Below, piece by piece: positions 37,901 to 46,026 of a stretch of DNA of 64,000 nt; positions within the stretch are counted from its first letter, which is position 1; each line of letters starts with the position of its first letter. The notes under the pieces were generated by a model. The model did not search any database, was not told where the DNA came from, and saw nothing but the letters and a program-made list of their open reading frames with translations. A program made the position numbers and the translations under genes. This stretch comes from Streptomyces sp. NBC_01296 (lineage in GTDB: Bacteria > Actinomycetota > Actinomycetes > Streptomycetales > Streptomycetaceae): NCBI RefSeq assembly GCF_035984415.1, contig NZ_CP130720.1:3162001-3226000 (forward strand). The letters are read 5' to 3'.

Positions 37901-38196
37901 GGCCGCCGGGGCGGGGCCGTCCGGTCCCGGTCCGGGGCGGCGGGGCCGGGCGGGCCGATCCGCCCGGCCAGCCACAGCGCGTCGGCGAGCTCCTCGGCGG
38001 TGGGGTCGAGCCCGGCGGCGCGCAGCAGCCCGGCGAGGTCGCGCAGGGCGGCGGGGACGGGTGGCGGGCCGAAGGAGCCGGGCACGGGAGGCCGGTCGGG
38101 GGCGGCAGACCGGTCGGGGACAGGAGCCCGGTCGGGGGCGGAAGGCCGGTCAGGGACCGGAGGCTGTTCGGGGACGGTCGGCCGGTCGGGGGACAC
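34918..38196 (-). CDS. vWA-TPR protein (SAV_2336 type), part of vWA-MoxR-VMAP system
   Basis: The 1092-residue protein starts with a Pro/Asp/Arg-rich repeat tail (PxxPDRP units, 1-40) and a small helical region. A von Willebrand factor A domain follows, with MIDAS-like DASPSM (~219) and VVSDCAG (~290). A middle part contains SGLLRRG and LVLKHCSEYVLAHFGRG segments. The C-terminal ~450 residues are helical TPR-like repeats. GTG 38196 lies six bases after the MoxR stop with AGGTGA as ribosome site. In the conflict systems described by Aravind and colleagues, a vWA protein works with a MoxR ATPase and a VMAP protein, all present here. Effector and trigger are unknown. Confidence 0.85.
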   Translation of the reverse strand: MSPDRPTVPEQPPVPDRPSAPDRAPVPDRSAAPDRPPVPGSFGPPPVPAALRDLAGLLRAAGLDPTAEELADALWLAGRIGPPGPAAPDRDRTAPPRRPRTAGGAPQPEEEPVRPEPDPEDPVRLYASRVLGTVAEEAAEFPAGAGVPVRVPGAAALPRILEIQRALRALQRHRPPGPPTRLVLDEPATAEASARALGLVIPVLRPESRREATVRLVMDASPSMAVWHDMFEELRSVCERLGAFRDVQVHYLHRLGDGRAAVGRGPGPGTRLRSGDQLRDPTGRALTMVVSDCAGALWREGEAQRLLHRWAECAPCVVVQPLPQRLWSRSWLPTERGALTRAEGSAGKLRFRPDRPARHGRPTGGLTVPVLPPSATALGAWARLVAGLGTGPVPAEVGRVLADHPAAPVPPPRAVRPPRELVRRFRASASPRAVQLAVYLSAAPLTLPVMRLVQRTMLPDSEPSDLAEVLLSGLLRRGRSAGQWYEFVPGVQDVLLGPLGRDEAALVLKHCSEYVLAHFGRGVRNFPALAVSQLTGAPVVEEGGEERVPAGRLPRAFAEVSARVVRRYLPGPPAEAPAVAEPVAPPPGRAWAVRTARDRLAAQDRQGGDGGQRGLYEAVAVLRRAVAAPAGPEDPPGEAECELAGVLLRLWAGQRDPELLAEAERAVAGLGTPPARAVLGRVLYEQALAAEPDTELLAAAEREFAAVGGAPDPDLDPRLRLDCVVWRAQTLVRLGELREDTGALREAQSALEAVTGGAASDPAVRPALGRVLLALLPRTPDPQERTALAGQAAEHLAAGLAGEPSGAAAARVGVELATALRYLPARLEEAAGQLDLALAEAAGDAELRLAGLVCLARVHRARYARDADPAALEDAAEAYGRARRLIPRDGEAYGELLPEWGDVLLDRARAADGRRFTSTAVRVLRDSRAAVPQSDARSAQRLMRLAQGLRLRHGYEGDVVDLREAEYLLELAVRQSRSPLEQARAWREHGDVQQEIHAHTRALDRLDRAADSYRRAWRSALAADREERRDVAVELAARVQELRGEVLERLARPRAALDAYRSAVELWTRLGEPAAERREALQSRVRTLEAGL

Positions 38197-38202
38197 GGGC
38201 GC

Positions 38203-39255
38203 TCACCTCGGGCGGTCGAGGCGTTGGATGAGCAGGTCGGCGAGGTCCTCCCGGGTGGGCGGGGCAGCGTAATGGGTGAGGTAGATGGCGTTCAGCAGCT
38301 GGTCGGCGGCGACGAGTTCGGACTGGGAGCGGCTGAGGAACTCCCGGATGAGGTCGGCGCCGAGCTGGGCGGCCTCCTCGCCGAGGTGCGCGCGGACCAT
38401 GGTGGCGAGCCGTTTCTCGCCCGGCTGCCCGAGCTTGAGCTGGATGCAGCGGCGCAGCAGGGCGGCCGGGAAGTCCCGTTCGCCGTTGCTGGTCAGGATG
38501 ATGAAGGGGAAGGCCCGGCAGCGCACCCGGCCGCCCTGGACGGTGACCTTCGCCCCGTCGTCGGTGAGCACCTGCACCTCGGGCTCGGTGTCGGCGACCC
38601 GTTCCAGCTCGGGCAGGGCGAACTCGCCCTCCTCCAGGACGTTCAGGAGGTCGTTGGGCAGGTCGATGTCGCTCTTGTCGAGCTCGTCGATGAGCAGCAC
38701 GCGGGGCCGTTCGGTGGGCAGCAGGGCCGTCCCCAGCGGTCCGAGCCGGATGTATTTGCCGATGCCCGGGGCCTTGCCGGTGCCGGGCGGCGCGGCGGAG
38801 CCGGCTGCGCGGGCCGCGCCGGGGAAGCCGCCGCTCGCGGCGATCTGGACGTCCTGGAGCCGGGCGATGGCGTCGTAGCGGTACAGGCCCTCCTGGAGCA
38901 CGGTCCGCGAGACCACGGGCCAGCGCAGCACCCGGCCGAGTTTCAGTTCGTGGGCGACGGCGTGGGCGAGGGTGGACTTCCCGGTTCCGGGGTAGCCGGT
39001 CACGAGCAGCGGCCGCCGCAGGTACAGGGCCGCGTTGATGGCCTCGAGCTCCTCGGGCTCGGGCCGGTGCAGCTCGGCGGCCTGCCGGTGCGCCCCGAGG
39101 CGGCGGGCCACGTTCCCGTCGGCCGTGTCCGCGAGTCCGCCGGGCTCGCCGACGGGGCCGCCGTCGAAGTCCCGCCACGGCGGCGGATCGGGCAGGGCCT
39201 CGATCCCGTCGTGGGGTTCGCCGACCCCCCGGTAGATGAGCCATTCCTCGTTCAC
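38203..39255 (-). CDS. MoxR-family AAA+ ATPase
   Basis: The 350-residue ATPase has Walker A VTGYPGTGKSTLA (~85-95), Walker B RVLLIDELDKSDIDLP (~185-195), sensor-1 FIILTSNGERDFP and an Arg-finger ALLRRCIQL. These features place it in the MoxR group of AAA+ chaperones, which usually cooperate with vWA proteins. An unusual Gly/Ala/Pro insert (GAARAAGSAAPPGTGKAPGIG) occurs between Walker A and B. GTG 39255 (VNEEWLIYRG) is used because it follows GGGAGGGAGCAGCC; upstream residues look non-coding. It lies between the protease-VMAP gene (25-base gap) and the vWA gene (6 bases), so the three are surely cotranscribed. Confidence 0.92.
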   Translation of the reverse strand: MNEEWLIYRGVGEPHDGIEALPDPPPWRDFDGGPVGEPGGLADTADGNVARRLGAHRQAAELHRPEPEELEAINAALYLRRPLLVTGYPGTGKSTLAHAVAHELKLGRVLRWPVVSRTVLQEGLYRYDAIARLQDVQIAASGGFPGAARAAGSAAPPGTGKAPGIGKYIRLGPLGTALLPTERPRVLLIDELDKSDIDLPNDLLNVLEEGEFALPELERVADTEPEVQVLTDDGAKVTVQGGRVRCRAFPFIILTSNGERDFPAALLRRCIQLKLGQPGEKRLATMVRAHLGEEAAQLGADLIREFLSRSQSELVAADQLLNAIYLTHYAAPPTREDLADLLIQRLDRPR

Positions 39256-39280
39256 GGCTGCTCCCTCCCCCTCCCGCCCG

Positions 39281-41362
39281 TCACAGGTCGCCCTGCAGCG
39301 GCTCGTCATCGGGCAGCGCGCGGGCCGGGTCGTCCCATACGAGGGCCATCCCGTCCGCCCAGTACGCGTCGGGGTCGGCCCCGTGCGCGCGGGCCCGCAG
39401 TGCCTGGAGCCGGACCGGCAGCGGCGCTCCCCGCCCCGCCTCGGTCAGCTCCTCGCGCAGTCCGCGGTGGAACGGCGCGCAGTCGGCCGCCGGATCGGCC
39501 GGGGGCCGGCGGGTGACGGCCACCCCGTACCCGGCGTCGTGGACCGCGTGGAGGGAGCCGCGGGTGGGCTCCGCGTCGGCGGCCCGGCAGTGCACGGGCA
39601 CGGTGTTGTCCGGCAGGGCGTCGAGCCATTCGGGCGCCGGGGTCCGGGGGCGTCCGCGCGCGCAGTCGGCCCGCTCGTCGGCCAGCGGCCCGGCCTGGAC
39701 GCGTGCCCAGCGGTCGGCCCGGCGGTGGACGGCCTCGTCGTCGGGCGGGGTGTCGCCGTTGCCGGCCTGGTGGCGGAAGACCACCGGCCGCTGGACGCCC
39801 AGCGGCACCCGGCCCGCCACGGTCCAGGTGTCCACGGGCAGGCCGAACAGCTCGGGCGCCACGGCGACTTCGAGGAGGGCTGCCGCCTCGTGCGTGTCGC
39901 AGCGCCGGAAGGCCTCGGCGAGCGGGACCCGCAGCGCCTCCGCGAGGCCCGCGCGGGTGACCCGTACGCCGGAGTCCACCGGGGTCAGCCGCCCCGGGTG
40001 GGCGGGCCCGGCCAGCACCGAGACGCGCCAGTCGTAGACGTCCTCCCAGCCGTGCGCCCACGCCTCCAGCAGCACCGACGGCCCGCGGGTCAGCCCGTCG
40101 ACGGGGCGGGCGTGCCCGTTCGTGTGACCGGCGGCCCGGGCGCGCCGGCGCCGGTCCCGCTGCACCAGGCCCTGTTCGTGGCGCTCGCCCAACTCCCGCC
40201 GCAGGGGCCGCCACAGCCGCTCGGCCGTCGCCCGTACCCAGTCCCACAGCTCTTCGTCGGAGCCCGGGGAGGGCGGCTCGCGGTGGTCGGCCACGCTCAC
40301 GTCGGTCGCGTACCGGAGCATCGCGGCGGCCTCGCCGGCGCCGGCCGGCGGGTCGTGCAGCATGCCGAGCCCGTCGCGCCAGCTGAGCGGGGCCGGCAGG
40401 CCCGGGTCCGGCTCCTCGCCGCGGGCGGCCTCGACCAGGGCGCGGACGGCCTCGGAGGAGCGCGGCGGGGGCAGTTCGGCGAGCAGCCCGCACAGGGTGG
40501 TGCGTTCGGCGGCGGTGAGCCGTCTGCGTCCCTCGTACGGGTCGCGGGGGGCCGGGAGCTCCTCGTGGACGTCGGTCCAGGTGCGGCGGCTGCCGAGATC
40601 GCTCAGGTGCTGGTCGTAGTGGTAGAGGTCGTGGGCCTGCATGACGCGGCGGTAGAGGCCGACCTGGCCGGTGGCGGCCAGCGGCAGGGTGCGTAACTGG
40701 ACGACGGACACGGCGAGTCCGCCGCCGCCGGTGTGCCGGCGGGCCTTGACCACGCCGACGACCTCACCGCGGGCCAGGTCCACGACCGGGCCGCCGGACA
40801 TGCCGGGTTCGATCTCGTCGTCGCCGCCGAGGCGCAGGGCGGCGCCGGCGGCGGCGGTGCCGCGCAGGCGGGTGGTGCGGCCGGTGATCTCGGGGGTGCC
40901 GAGGTCCTCGGTGCAGCCGAAGTAGGCGACCTCGTCGAGGCGGGGTCTGGCGCGGTCGGTGAGCCGTACGCAGGCGTGCGTGATCGGTGCGAGGACGCGG
41001 ACCAGCGCCAGGTCGGGCAGGTCCCACAGGGCGTGGCGGGCGGGGCGGCGCTCCTCGAGGCGCTCGGGCAGGACGCACTCGACGCGGCCGGTGACGGTCC
41101 CGGTGGCGCCGTCGGCGCCGGAGGAGAAGGTGATGCCGAGCTCACGCCCCACGAGACGCACCGCTGCACCCCCTTCACCGACGACGTGCGCGCACGTCAG
41201 GACCCAGCCCGGGGCGATGAAGAAGCCACTCCCCCAGGTGGGACCGGTCCCATGGGGTGCATACCCGTCCGGGGCCGCGTGGACGCGCACGGTGGCCGCC
41301 TGGACGAGGGGTTCGAGGAGCTCGTAGGCGCGCGCGGTGCCGCCCGTGCGCCGGTCCTGCAT
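39281..41362 (-). CDS. Trypsin-like serine protease fused to VMAP-C-like domain
   Basis: The 693-residue protein starts with a chymotrypsin-fold protease: His59 (VLTCAHVVG), Asp117 (LPDLALVRV) and Ser189 (EPGMSGGPVVD) make a full catalytic triad. There is no signal peptide, so it acts inside the cell. Residues ~265-360 form a helical region like an effector-associated domain. Residues ~400-693 match the C-terminal domain of vWA-MoxR-associated proteins (MALVWDDPARALP near the end). With the MoxR and vWA genes it makes a ternary conflict system in which the protease would be the effector. It is the first gene of the seven-gene operon. Confidence 0.88.
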   Translation of the reverse strand: MQDRRTGGTARAYELLEPLVQAATVRVHAAPDGYAPHGTGPTWGSGFFIAPGWVLTCAHVVGEGGAAVRLVGRELGITFSSGADGATGTVTGRVECVLPERLEERRPARHALWDLPDLALVRVLAPITHACVRLTDRARPRLDEVAYFGCTEDLGTPEITGRTTRLRGTAAAGAALRLGGDDEIEPGMSGGPVVDLARGEVVGVVKARRHTGGGGLAVSVVQLRTLPLAATGQVGLYRRVMQAHDLYHYDQHLSDLGSRRTWTDVHEELPAPRDPYEGRRRLTAAERTTLCGLLAELPPPRSSEAVRALVEAARGEEPDPGLPAPLSWRDGLGMLHDPPAGAGEAAAMLRYATDVSVADHREPPSPGSDEELWDWVRATAERLWRPLRRELGERHEQGLVQRDRRRRARAAGHTNGHARPVDGLTRGPSVLLEAWAHGWEDVYDWRVSVLAGPAHPGRLTPVDSGVRVTRAGLAEALRVPLAEAFRRCDTHEAAALLEVAVAPELFGLPVDTWTVAGRVPLGVQRPVVFRHQAGNGDTPPDDEAVHRRADRWARVQAGPLADERADCARGRPRTPAPEWLDALPDNTVPVHCRAADAEPTRGSLHAVHDAGYGVAVTRRPPADPAADCAPFHRGLREELTEAGRGAPLPVRLQALRARAHGADPDAYWADGMALVWDDPARALPDDEPLQGDL

Positions 41363-41494
41363 CCCCTGCCCCCTCAGGTGTCTGGCAGTCCAGGCTAGCG
41401 CCGGGTCCGGTAGGGCGGGAGGTGTCGCCGGGCATGCGGATTATCCTGGCGGGAAACATCCCCTGCACACCTTCATCACGGCACGGAGCCCGAC

Positions 41495-41680
41495 TTGTAC
41501 TTCACCGATCGCGGCATCGAGGAGCTGGAGAAGCGGCGCGGCCAGGAGGAGGTCACCTTCGAGTGGCTCGCCGAGCAGCTGCGCACCTTCGTCGACCTGA
41601 ACCCGGACTTCGAGGTTCCGGTGGAGCGCCTGGCCACGTGGCTGGCGCGACTGGACGACGAGGACGACGAGGACGAGTAG
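41495..41680 (+). CDS. Small acidic DUF6104 protein
   Basis: The 61-residue protein (MYFTDRGIEELEKRRG...) is short, acidic and helical, ending in a run of Asp/Glu. It matches a small family I know as DUF6104, kept in many Streptomyces with very few changes. It begins at a TTG with GGAG six bases before. It diverges from the protease-VMAP gene (132 bases apart) and converges with sodN. Function is unknown. Confidence 0.8.
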   Translation: MYFTDRGIEELEKRRGQEEVTFEWLAEQLRTFVDLNPDFEVPVERLATWLARLDDEDDEDE

Positions 41681-41739
41681 TCCCACCAGCGGACGAGTGG
41701 TCCCACAGGCGGACGATCCACGCTCAGTCCCTGCACGGC

Positions 41740-41773
41740 GAAGGGGCCCGACCGGTGACGGTCGGGCCCCTTC
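41740..41773. terminator. Bidirectional terminator before sodN
   Basis: GAAGGGGCCCGACC-GGTGAC-GGTCGGGCCCCTTC is a perfect 14-bp stem between the convergent DUF6104 and sodN genes. Confidence 0.9.
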
Positions 41774-41794
41774 GTGCAGGAGCGCAGGCCCGGA

Positions 41795-42190
41795 TCAGGC
41801 GGCCTTGGTCTCCCAGAAGATGCGGTCGATCTCGGCGATGAGCTCGAGGGCCTTCTGGCCGGTCGCCGGGTCGTGCGACGCCTTGGCGGCCGAGAGGGCC
41901 TTCAGGGTGTCGTTGACCAGGGTGTGCAGCTGCGGGTACTTCTCGAAGTGCGGGGGCTTGAAGTAGTCGCTCCACAGCACCGAGACGTGGTGCTTGGCGA
42001 GCTCGGCGCGCTGCTCCTTGATGGTGATGGCGCGCGCGCGGAAGTCGGCGTCCTCGTTGGCCTGGTACTTCTCCTGTACGGCCTTGACGGACTCGGCCTC
42101 GATGCGGGCCTGGGCAGGGTCGTACACGCCGCACGGAAGATCGCAGTGGGCGGAGACCTTCGCCTTGGGGGCGAAGAGGCGGGAAAGCAT
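41795..42190 (-). CDS. sodN: Nickel superoxide dismutase SodN
   Basis: The 131-residue protein is a Ni-SOD, which converts superoxide to H2O2 and O2 in the cytosol as a hexamer. After a 14-residue propeptide (MLSRLFAPKAKVSA) comes the nickel hook HCDLPCGVYD, with His1, Cys2 and Cys6 of the mature enzyme as ligands. The rest is the four-helix core (IFWETKAA end). The protease gene sodX diverges from it 187 bases away. ATG 42190 is preceded by GAGGAGGACCAACTCC. In Streptomyces, nickel activates sodN, with Nur acting on related genes; I cannot assign a Nur box here with certainty. Confidence 0.97.
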   Translation of the reverse strand: MLSRLFAPKAKVSAHCDLPCGVYDPAQARIEAESVKAVQEKYQANEDADFRARAITIKEQRAELAKHHVSVLWSDYFKPPHFEKYPQLHTLVNDTLKALSAAKASHDPATGQKALELIAEIDRIFWETKAA

Positions 42191-42376
42191 GGAGTTGGTC
42201 CTCCTCGTGATCGTCTTCTCAAGAGGGGAGATTACTCCGTGGGAAAGGGGATTTCGCGAGCGGCCCCGTGGGCTTAGGACAAAAGTCCAGGGTGGCGCCG
42301 GGACCGGTGAGCGAACGTACGGGAGTGTGCGGCAGCATGCGCATTGAGGCGAGAGCGGGCGAGGAGGTCGGGCACG

Positions 42377-42793
42377 GTGGAGAGAAGGCGCTCGCGGGCG
42401 GCGTTCGAGGTGCTGGAGGTGGCGGGGCCCTCGATGGTGCCGACGCTGCTGCACGGCGACCGGCTGGTGGTCCGGTACGGGGTCGCCGTGCGCCCGGGTG
42501 ACGTGGTGGTGCTGCGGCACCCGTTCCAGCAGGACCTGCTGGTGGTGAAGCGGGCGGTGGAGCGGCGGCCGGGCGGCTGGTGGGTGCTCGGGGACAACCC
42601 GTACAACGAGACCGGCGACAGCACCGACTACGGGACGGTGCCCGAGGAGCTGGTGCTGGCGACGGCGGTGCTGCGCTTCCGGCCGCGCGCGGCGGATCAG
42701 AGTTCGCTGAGGGCGCGGCTGTCCTGGGCGGTGTCGGCGCTGCGGCCGCTCTGGCCGGACGCCTCGGCTTCCAGCCGTTTGCGGGCCCGGTAG
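42377..42793 (+). CDS. sodX: Ni-SOD maturation protease SodX
   Basis: The 138-residue protein is an S26-type peptidase that removes the SodN propeptide. Its catalytic Ser is in VAGPSMVPTL (19) and the Lys in LLVVKRAVERR (58), followed by VLGDNPYNETGDS. GTG 42377 with GAGGAGG nine bases upstream is chosen, while TTG 42344 is less likely. Unlike typical leader peptidases there is no long N-terminal anchor. It is divergent from sodN. Its last 97 bases overlap the convergent CGNR gene. Confidence 0.93.
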   Translation: MERRRSRAAFEVLEVAGPSMVPTLLHGDRLVVRYGVAVRPGDVVVLRHPFQQDLLVVKRAVERRPGGWWVLGDNPYNETGDSTDYGTVPEELVLATAVLRFRPRAADQSSLRARLSWAVSALRPLWPDASASSRLRAR

Positions 42794-43326
42794 GCGGCGA
42801 CGTTGGCCCGGGTGGCGCAGCGGTCGGAGCAGTAGCGCCGGGAGCGGTTGGTGGAGGTGTCGAGGTAGGCGTTGCGGCAGGGCGCGGCCTGGCACAGGCC
42901 GAGCCGGTCGGGGCCGTGCTCGGTGAGGTGGAAGGCCAGGCCGAAGGACGCGAGCGCGGCGTAGCCGGCGGAGGCGTTCGAGGGGTGGTCGGCGAGGTGG
43001 ATGTGCCAGTTCGGGTGGCCCTCGTCGTCGAGGTACTCGTGGCCGGAGACCTGCGGGCTGACCGGGAACTCCATGAGCAGGGAGTTCAGCAGGTCGACCG
43101 CGAGGACGTGGTCGCCGCCGTCGGCGGCCTCGAAGACGGCGCGCAGCCGGCCGCGGACGTTGCGGAAGCGCGTGACGTCGGCGTCGGTGACCCGGCGGGC
43201 GGCCTGGACCCCGGTGCCGAAGAGGCCCCGGACGGCGTCCACCGAGGTGAGCGAATCCTTGTTGCGGGCCGGCTCCTCGGTGTTGACCAGGCGCACGGCA
43301 TAGTCCGAGTAATGGGCCAGTTCCAC
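42697..43326 (-). CDS. CGNR zinc-finger domain protein
   Basis: The 209-residue protein has the ABATE-type N-terminal region (YSDYAVRLVNTEEPARNKDSL...) and a C-terminal CGNR-like zinc finger (GLCQAAPCRNAYLDTSTNRSRRYCSDRCATRANVAAYRARK) with four Cys. Such proteins are thought to be stress-responsive DNA-binding regulators. The start is GTG 43326. The C-terminal tail overlaps sodX in opposite direction by 97 bases. The methyltransferase gene diverges from it. Confidence 0.88.
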   Translation of the reverse strand: MELAHYSDYAVRLVNTEEPARNKDSLTSVDAVRGLFGTGVQAARRVTDADVTRFRNVRGRLRAVFEAADGGDHVLAVDLLNSLLMEFPVSPQVSGHEYLDDEGHPNWHIHLADHPSNASAGYAALASFGLAFHLTEHGPDRLGLCQAAPCRNAYLDTSTNRSRRYCSDRCATRANVAAYRARKRLEAEASGQSGRSADTAQDSRALSEL

Positions 43327-43408
43327 TTGTAGTCCTTACGGCTGCGGATTAGTGTCTCGGGTAACGGGTGAGACTTATTCGAGGGTATTACGACTGGAGG
43401 GGTCAGTG

Positions 43409-44164
43409 ATGGCGGAGACCACGACCGACTGGCAGGCCTGGCAGGAAAGCTGGGACCGGCAGCAGGAGTGGTACATGCCCGACCGCGAGGAGCGCTTCCG
43501 GGTCATGCTGGACATGGTCGAGGCACTGGTGGGCCCCACCCCCCGGGTGCTCGATCTGGCGTGCGGTACGGGAAGTATTACGGACCGCGTCCTCAAGCGG
43601 TTCCCGGAATCCACCACTACGGGCGTCGATCTCGACCCGGCGCTGTTGACCATCGCCCGGGGCCACTTCGACGGCGACCGGCGCGTCACGTTCGTCACCG
43701 CCGACCTCAAGGACCCCGGCTGGACCTCGGCGCTCCCGTACGACACGTACGACGCCGTCCTCACGGCCACCGCGCTGCACTGGTTGCACAGCCCGGACCT
43801 CGCGGTGCTCTACGGGCAGCTCGCCCCGCTGGTGCGGCCGGGCGGGGTCTTCATGAACGCCGACCACATGCCCGACCCGGCGACCCCGCGGATCAACGCC
43901 GCCGAGCGCGCCCACCGGCACGCCGGGATGGACCGGGCCCGGGAGGCCGGCGCGCTGGACTGGGCGGACTGGTGGGCCCTCGCGGCCGCCGACCCGGTGC
44001 TCGCCGAGCCGACGAAGCGCCGGTTCGAGATCTACGGCGAGCACGCCGACGGGGACACCCCCGACGACGCCTGGCACGCCCGGACCCTGCGCGAGGCGGG
44101 CTTCGCGGAGGCCCGGACGATCTGGCGCTCGCCCTCCGACGGGCTGGTCCTGGGCCTGAAGTAG
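43409..44164 (+). CDS. Class I SAM-dependent methyltransferase
   Basis: The 251-residue enzyme has motif I VLDLACGTGSITDRVL and the acidic residue of strand 2 (TGVDLDP), plus YDAVLTATALHWL after motif II. These fit the methyltransferase_11/25 group acting on small molecules. The substrate is unknown. The start is ATG 43409 (MAETTTDW), which follows GGAGGGGTCAGTG; the open frame begins at 43352 but is not needed. A strong hairpin terminator follows. Confidence 0.9.
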   Translation: MAETTTDWQAWQESWDRQQEWYMPDREERFRVMLDMVEALVGPTPRVLDLACGTGSITDRVLKRFPESTTTGVDLDPALLTIARGHFDGDRRVTFVTADLKDPGWTSALPYDTYDAVLTATALHWLHSPDLAVLYGQLAPLVRPGGVFMNADHMPDPATPRINAAERAHRHAGMDRAREAGALDWADWWALAAADPVLAEPTKRRFEIYGEHADGDTPDDAWHARTLREAGFAEARTIWRSPSDGLVLGLK

Positions 44165-44210
44165 TGCCCTTGTGGGAAAGTGAGAACTTTCCGCGTCCGG
44201 CCACGCGTGC

Positions 44211-44247
44211 GAGAGGGGCGGTACGGGATTCCCGTACCGCCCCTCTC
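44211..44247. terminator. Bidirectional terminator
   Basis: GAGAGGGGCGGTACGGG-ATT-CCCGTACCGCCCCTCTC is a perfect 17-bp stem between the convergent methyltransferase and ABC transporter genes. Confidence 0.9.
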
Positions 44248-44262
44248 GGCTGTTCTGCGCGG

Positions 44263-45030
44263 TTACAGCACCTTGGACAGGAACGCCTTCGTCCGGTCGT
44301 GCTGCGGGTTGCCCAGCACCTCGCGCGGGTGGCCGGACTCGACCACGACGCCGCCGTCCATGAAGACGAGGTTGTCGCCGACCTCGCGGGCGAAGCCCAT
44401 CTCGTGGGTCACCACGATCATGGTCATGCCCGACTCGGCCAGGTCCCGCATGACGTCGAGGACGTCGCCGACGAGCTCCGGGTCGAGCGCCGAGGTGGGC
44501 TCGTCGAAGAGCATCAGCTTCGGCTCCATGGCCAGCGCGCGGGCGATCGCCACACGCTGCTGCTGGCCGCCGGAGAGCTGGGTGGGGTAGTTCCCGCCCT
44601 TGTCGCCGAGGCCCACGCGGTCGAGGAGCCGGACGGCGCGCTCGCGCGCCACCATCTTGCTCTCGCCCTTGACCATGACCGGGGCTTCCATGACGTTCTC
44701 GATGGCCGTCATGTGGGGGAACAGGTTGAAGCGCTGGAAGACCATGCCGATCTCGCGGCGCTGGGCCGCGACCTCGCTGTCCTTCAGCTCGTAGAGCTTG
44801 TCGCCCTTCTGGCGGTAGCCCACCAGCTGGCCGTCCACCGAGAGCCGCCCGGAGTTGATGCGCTCCAGGTGGTTGATGCACCGCAGGAAGGTCGACTTGC
44901 CGGAGCCGGACGGGCCGACCAGGCAGAAGACCTCGCGCGGGGCGACCTCGAGGTCGATGCCCCGGAGGATGTGGGCGGCGCCGTACGACTTGTGGACGCC
45001 CTCGGCCTTGACCATCGGCTGAGTGGTCAT
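44263..45030 (-). CDS. Polar amino acid ABC transporter ATP-binding protein
   Basis: The 255-residue ATPase has Walker [10 protein letters not shown], the Q-loop [10 protein letters not shown], signature LSGGQQQR and Walker [13 protein letters not shown] with His of [10 protein letters not shown]. The length and the FNLFPHMT segment are those of amino acid uptake ATPases of the GlnQ/HisP group. It overlaps the permease stop by four bases, and is the last gene of a three-gene uptake operon. Confidence 0.95.
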   Translation of the reverse strand: MTTQPMVKAEGVHKSYGAAHILRGIDLEVAPREVFCLVGPSGSGKSTFLRCINHLERINSGRLSVDGQLVGYRQKGDKLYELKDSEVAAQRREIGMVFQRFNLFPHMTAIENVMEAPVMVKGESKMVARERAVRLLDRVGLGDKGGNYPTQLSGGQQQRVAIARALAMEPKLMLFDEPTSALDPELVGDVLDVMRDLAESGMTMIVVTHEMGFAREVGDNLVFMDGGVVVESGHPREVLGNPQHDRTKAFLSKVL

Positions 45031-45977
45031 CGCGCGACCTCCGTACGGCGGAACATGTTCAGGTTGGCCTTCAGACGCTGGAACGGCGTCGGCGGCAGGT
45101 TCCGCGTGGAACCACGGGCGAAGCGGCGCTCCAGGTAGTACTGGCCGACGCTGAACACACTGGTCAGAGCCAGGTACCAGAAGGAGGCCACGAACAGCAT
45201 CTCCATGATGGCACCGGCCGTGTTGCCGATGTTCGACGAGGCCCGCAGGAGTTCCGTGTACTGCACCGCCGAGACCAGGGAGGAGGTCTTCAGCATGTTG
45301 ATGAACTCGTTGCCGGTCGGCGGGATGATCACGCGCATCGCCTGCGGCAGCACGATCCGGCGCATGGTCTTCGTCTGCGGCATGCCGAGCGCGTGCGCGG
45401 CCTCGGTCTGGCCCTCGTCGACCGACTGGATGCCGGCCCGGACGATCTCCGCCATGTACGCGCCCTCGTTCAGGCCGAGGCCCAGGAGGGCGACCATGAA
45501 CGGGGTCATGACGTCGACGGTCTCGTTCTTGTAGATCGGACCGAGGTTGATGTACTGGAAGATCAGCGACAGGTTGAACCACACCAGCAGCTGCACGTAC
45601 ACCGGGGTACCGCGGAAGAACCAGATGTAGAGCCAGGAGACGGCGCCCGTCACCGGGTTCTTGGAGAGGCGCATCACGGCGAACACGATGCCGAGCACGA
45701 GGCCCAGCGCCATGGCCGAGACGCTGATGATCACGGTGTTGCCGAGACCGCTGAGGACCGCCGGGTCGAACAGCTTGTCGCCGACCGTCGCCCAGATGAC
45801 GTTGCCGTTGGCGAACGCGTAGACGAGCCAGGCGAGCAGCGCGACGACCACGACGCCGCTGACCCAGCGGCCGTAGTGCCGCACCGGGATGGCCTTGATG
45901 GCCTCGTACGGGAGGCCCGAGGCGCCGGGTCCGGCCGGCGGGTTCTCGGCCGGACCCTTTTCGATCTTGTCAGTCAC
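45027..45977 (-). CDS. Polar amino acid ABC transporter permease
   Basis: The 316-residue membrane protein has an N-terminal cytosolic stretch, then about six helices, and the EAA-type loop [27 protein letters not shown] typical of His/Glu/Gln permeases. The start is GTG 45977 ([13 protein letters not shown]). One permease gene is present, which implies a homodimer channel. Confidence 0.95.
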   Translation of the reverse strand: MTDKIEKGPAENPPAGPGASGLPYEAIKAIPVRHYGRWVSGVVVVALLAWLVYAFANGNVIWATVGDKLFDPAVLSGLGNTVIISVSAMALGLVLGIVFAVMRLSKNPVTGAVSWLYIWFFRGTPVYVQLLVWFNLSLIFQYINLGPIYKNETVDVMTPFMVALLGLGLNEGAYMAEIVRAGIQSVDEGQTEAAHALGMPQTKTMRRIVLPQAMRVIIPPTGNEFINMLKTSSLVSAVQYTELLRASSNIGNTAGAIMEMLFVASFWYLALTSVFSVGQYYLERRFARGSTRNLPPTPFQRLKANLNMFRRTEVAR

Positions 45978-46026
45978 AATGACTGCCCTTCAGTGGAGCG
46001 TGGAGCGAGGGACTTCGCGGGACGAC

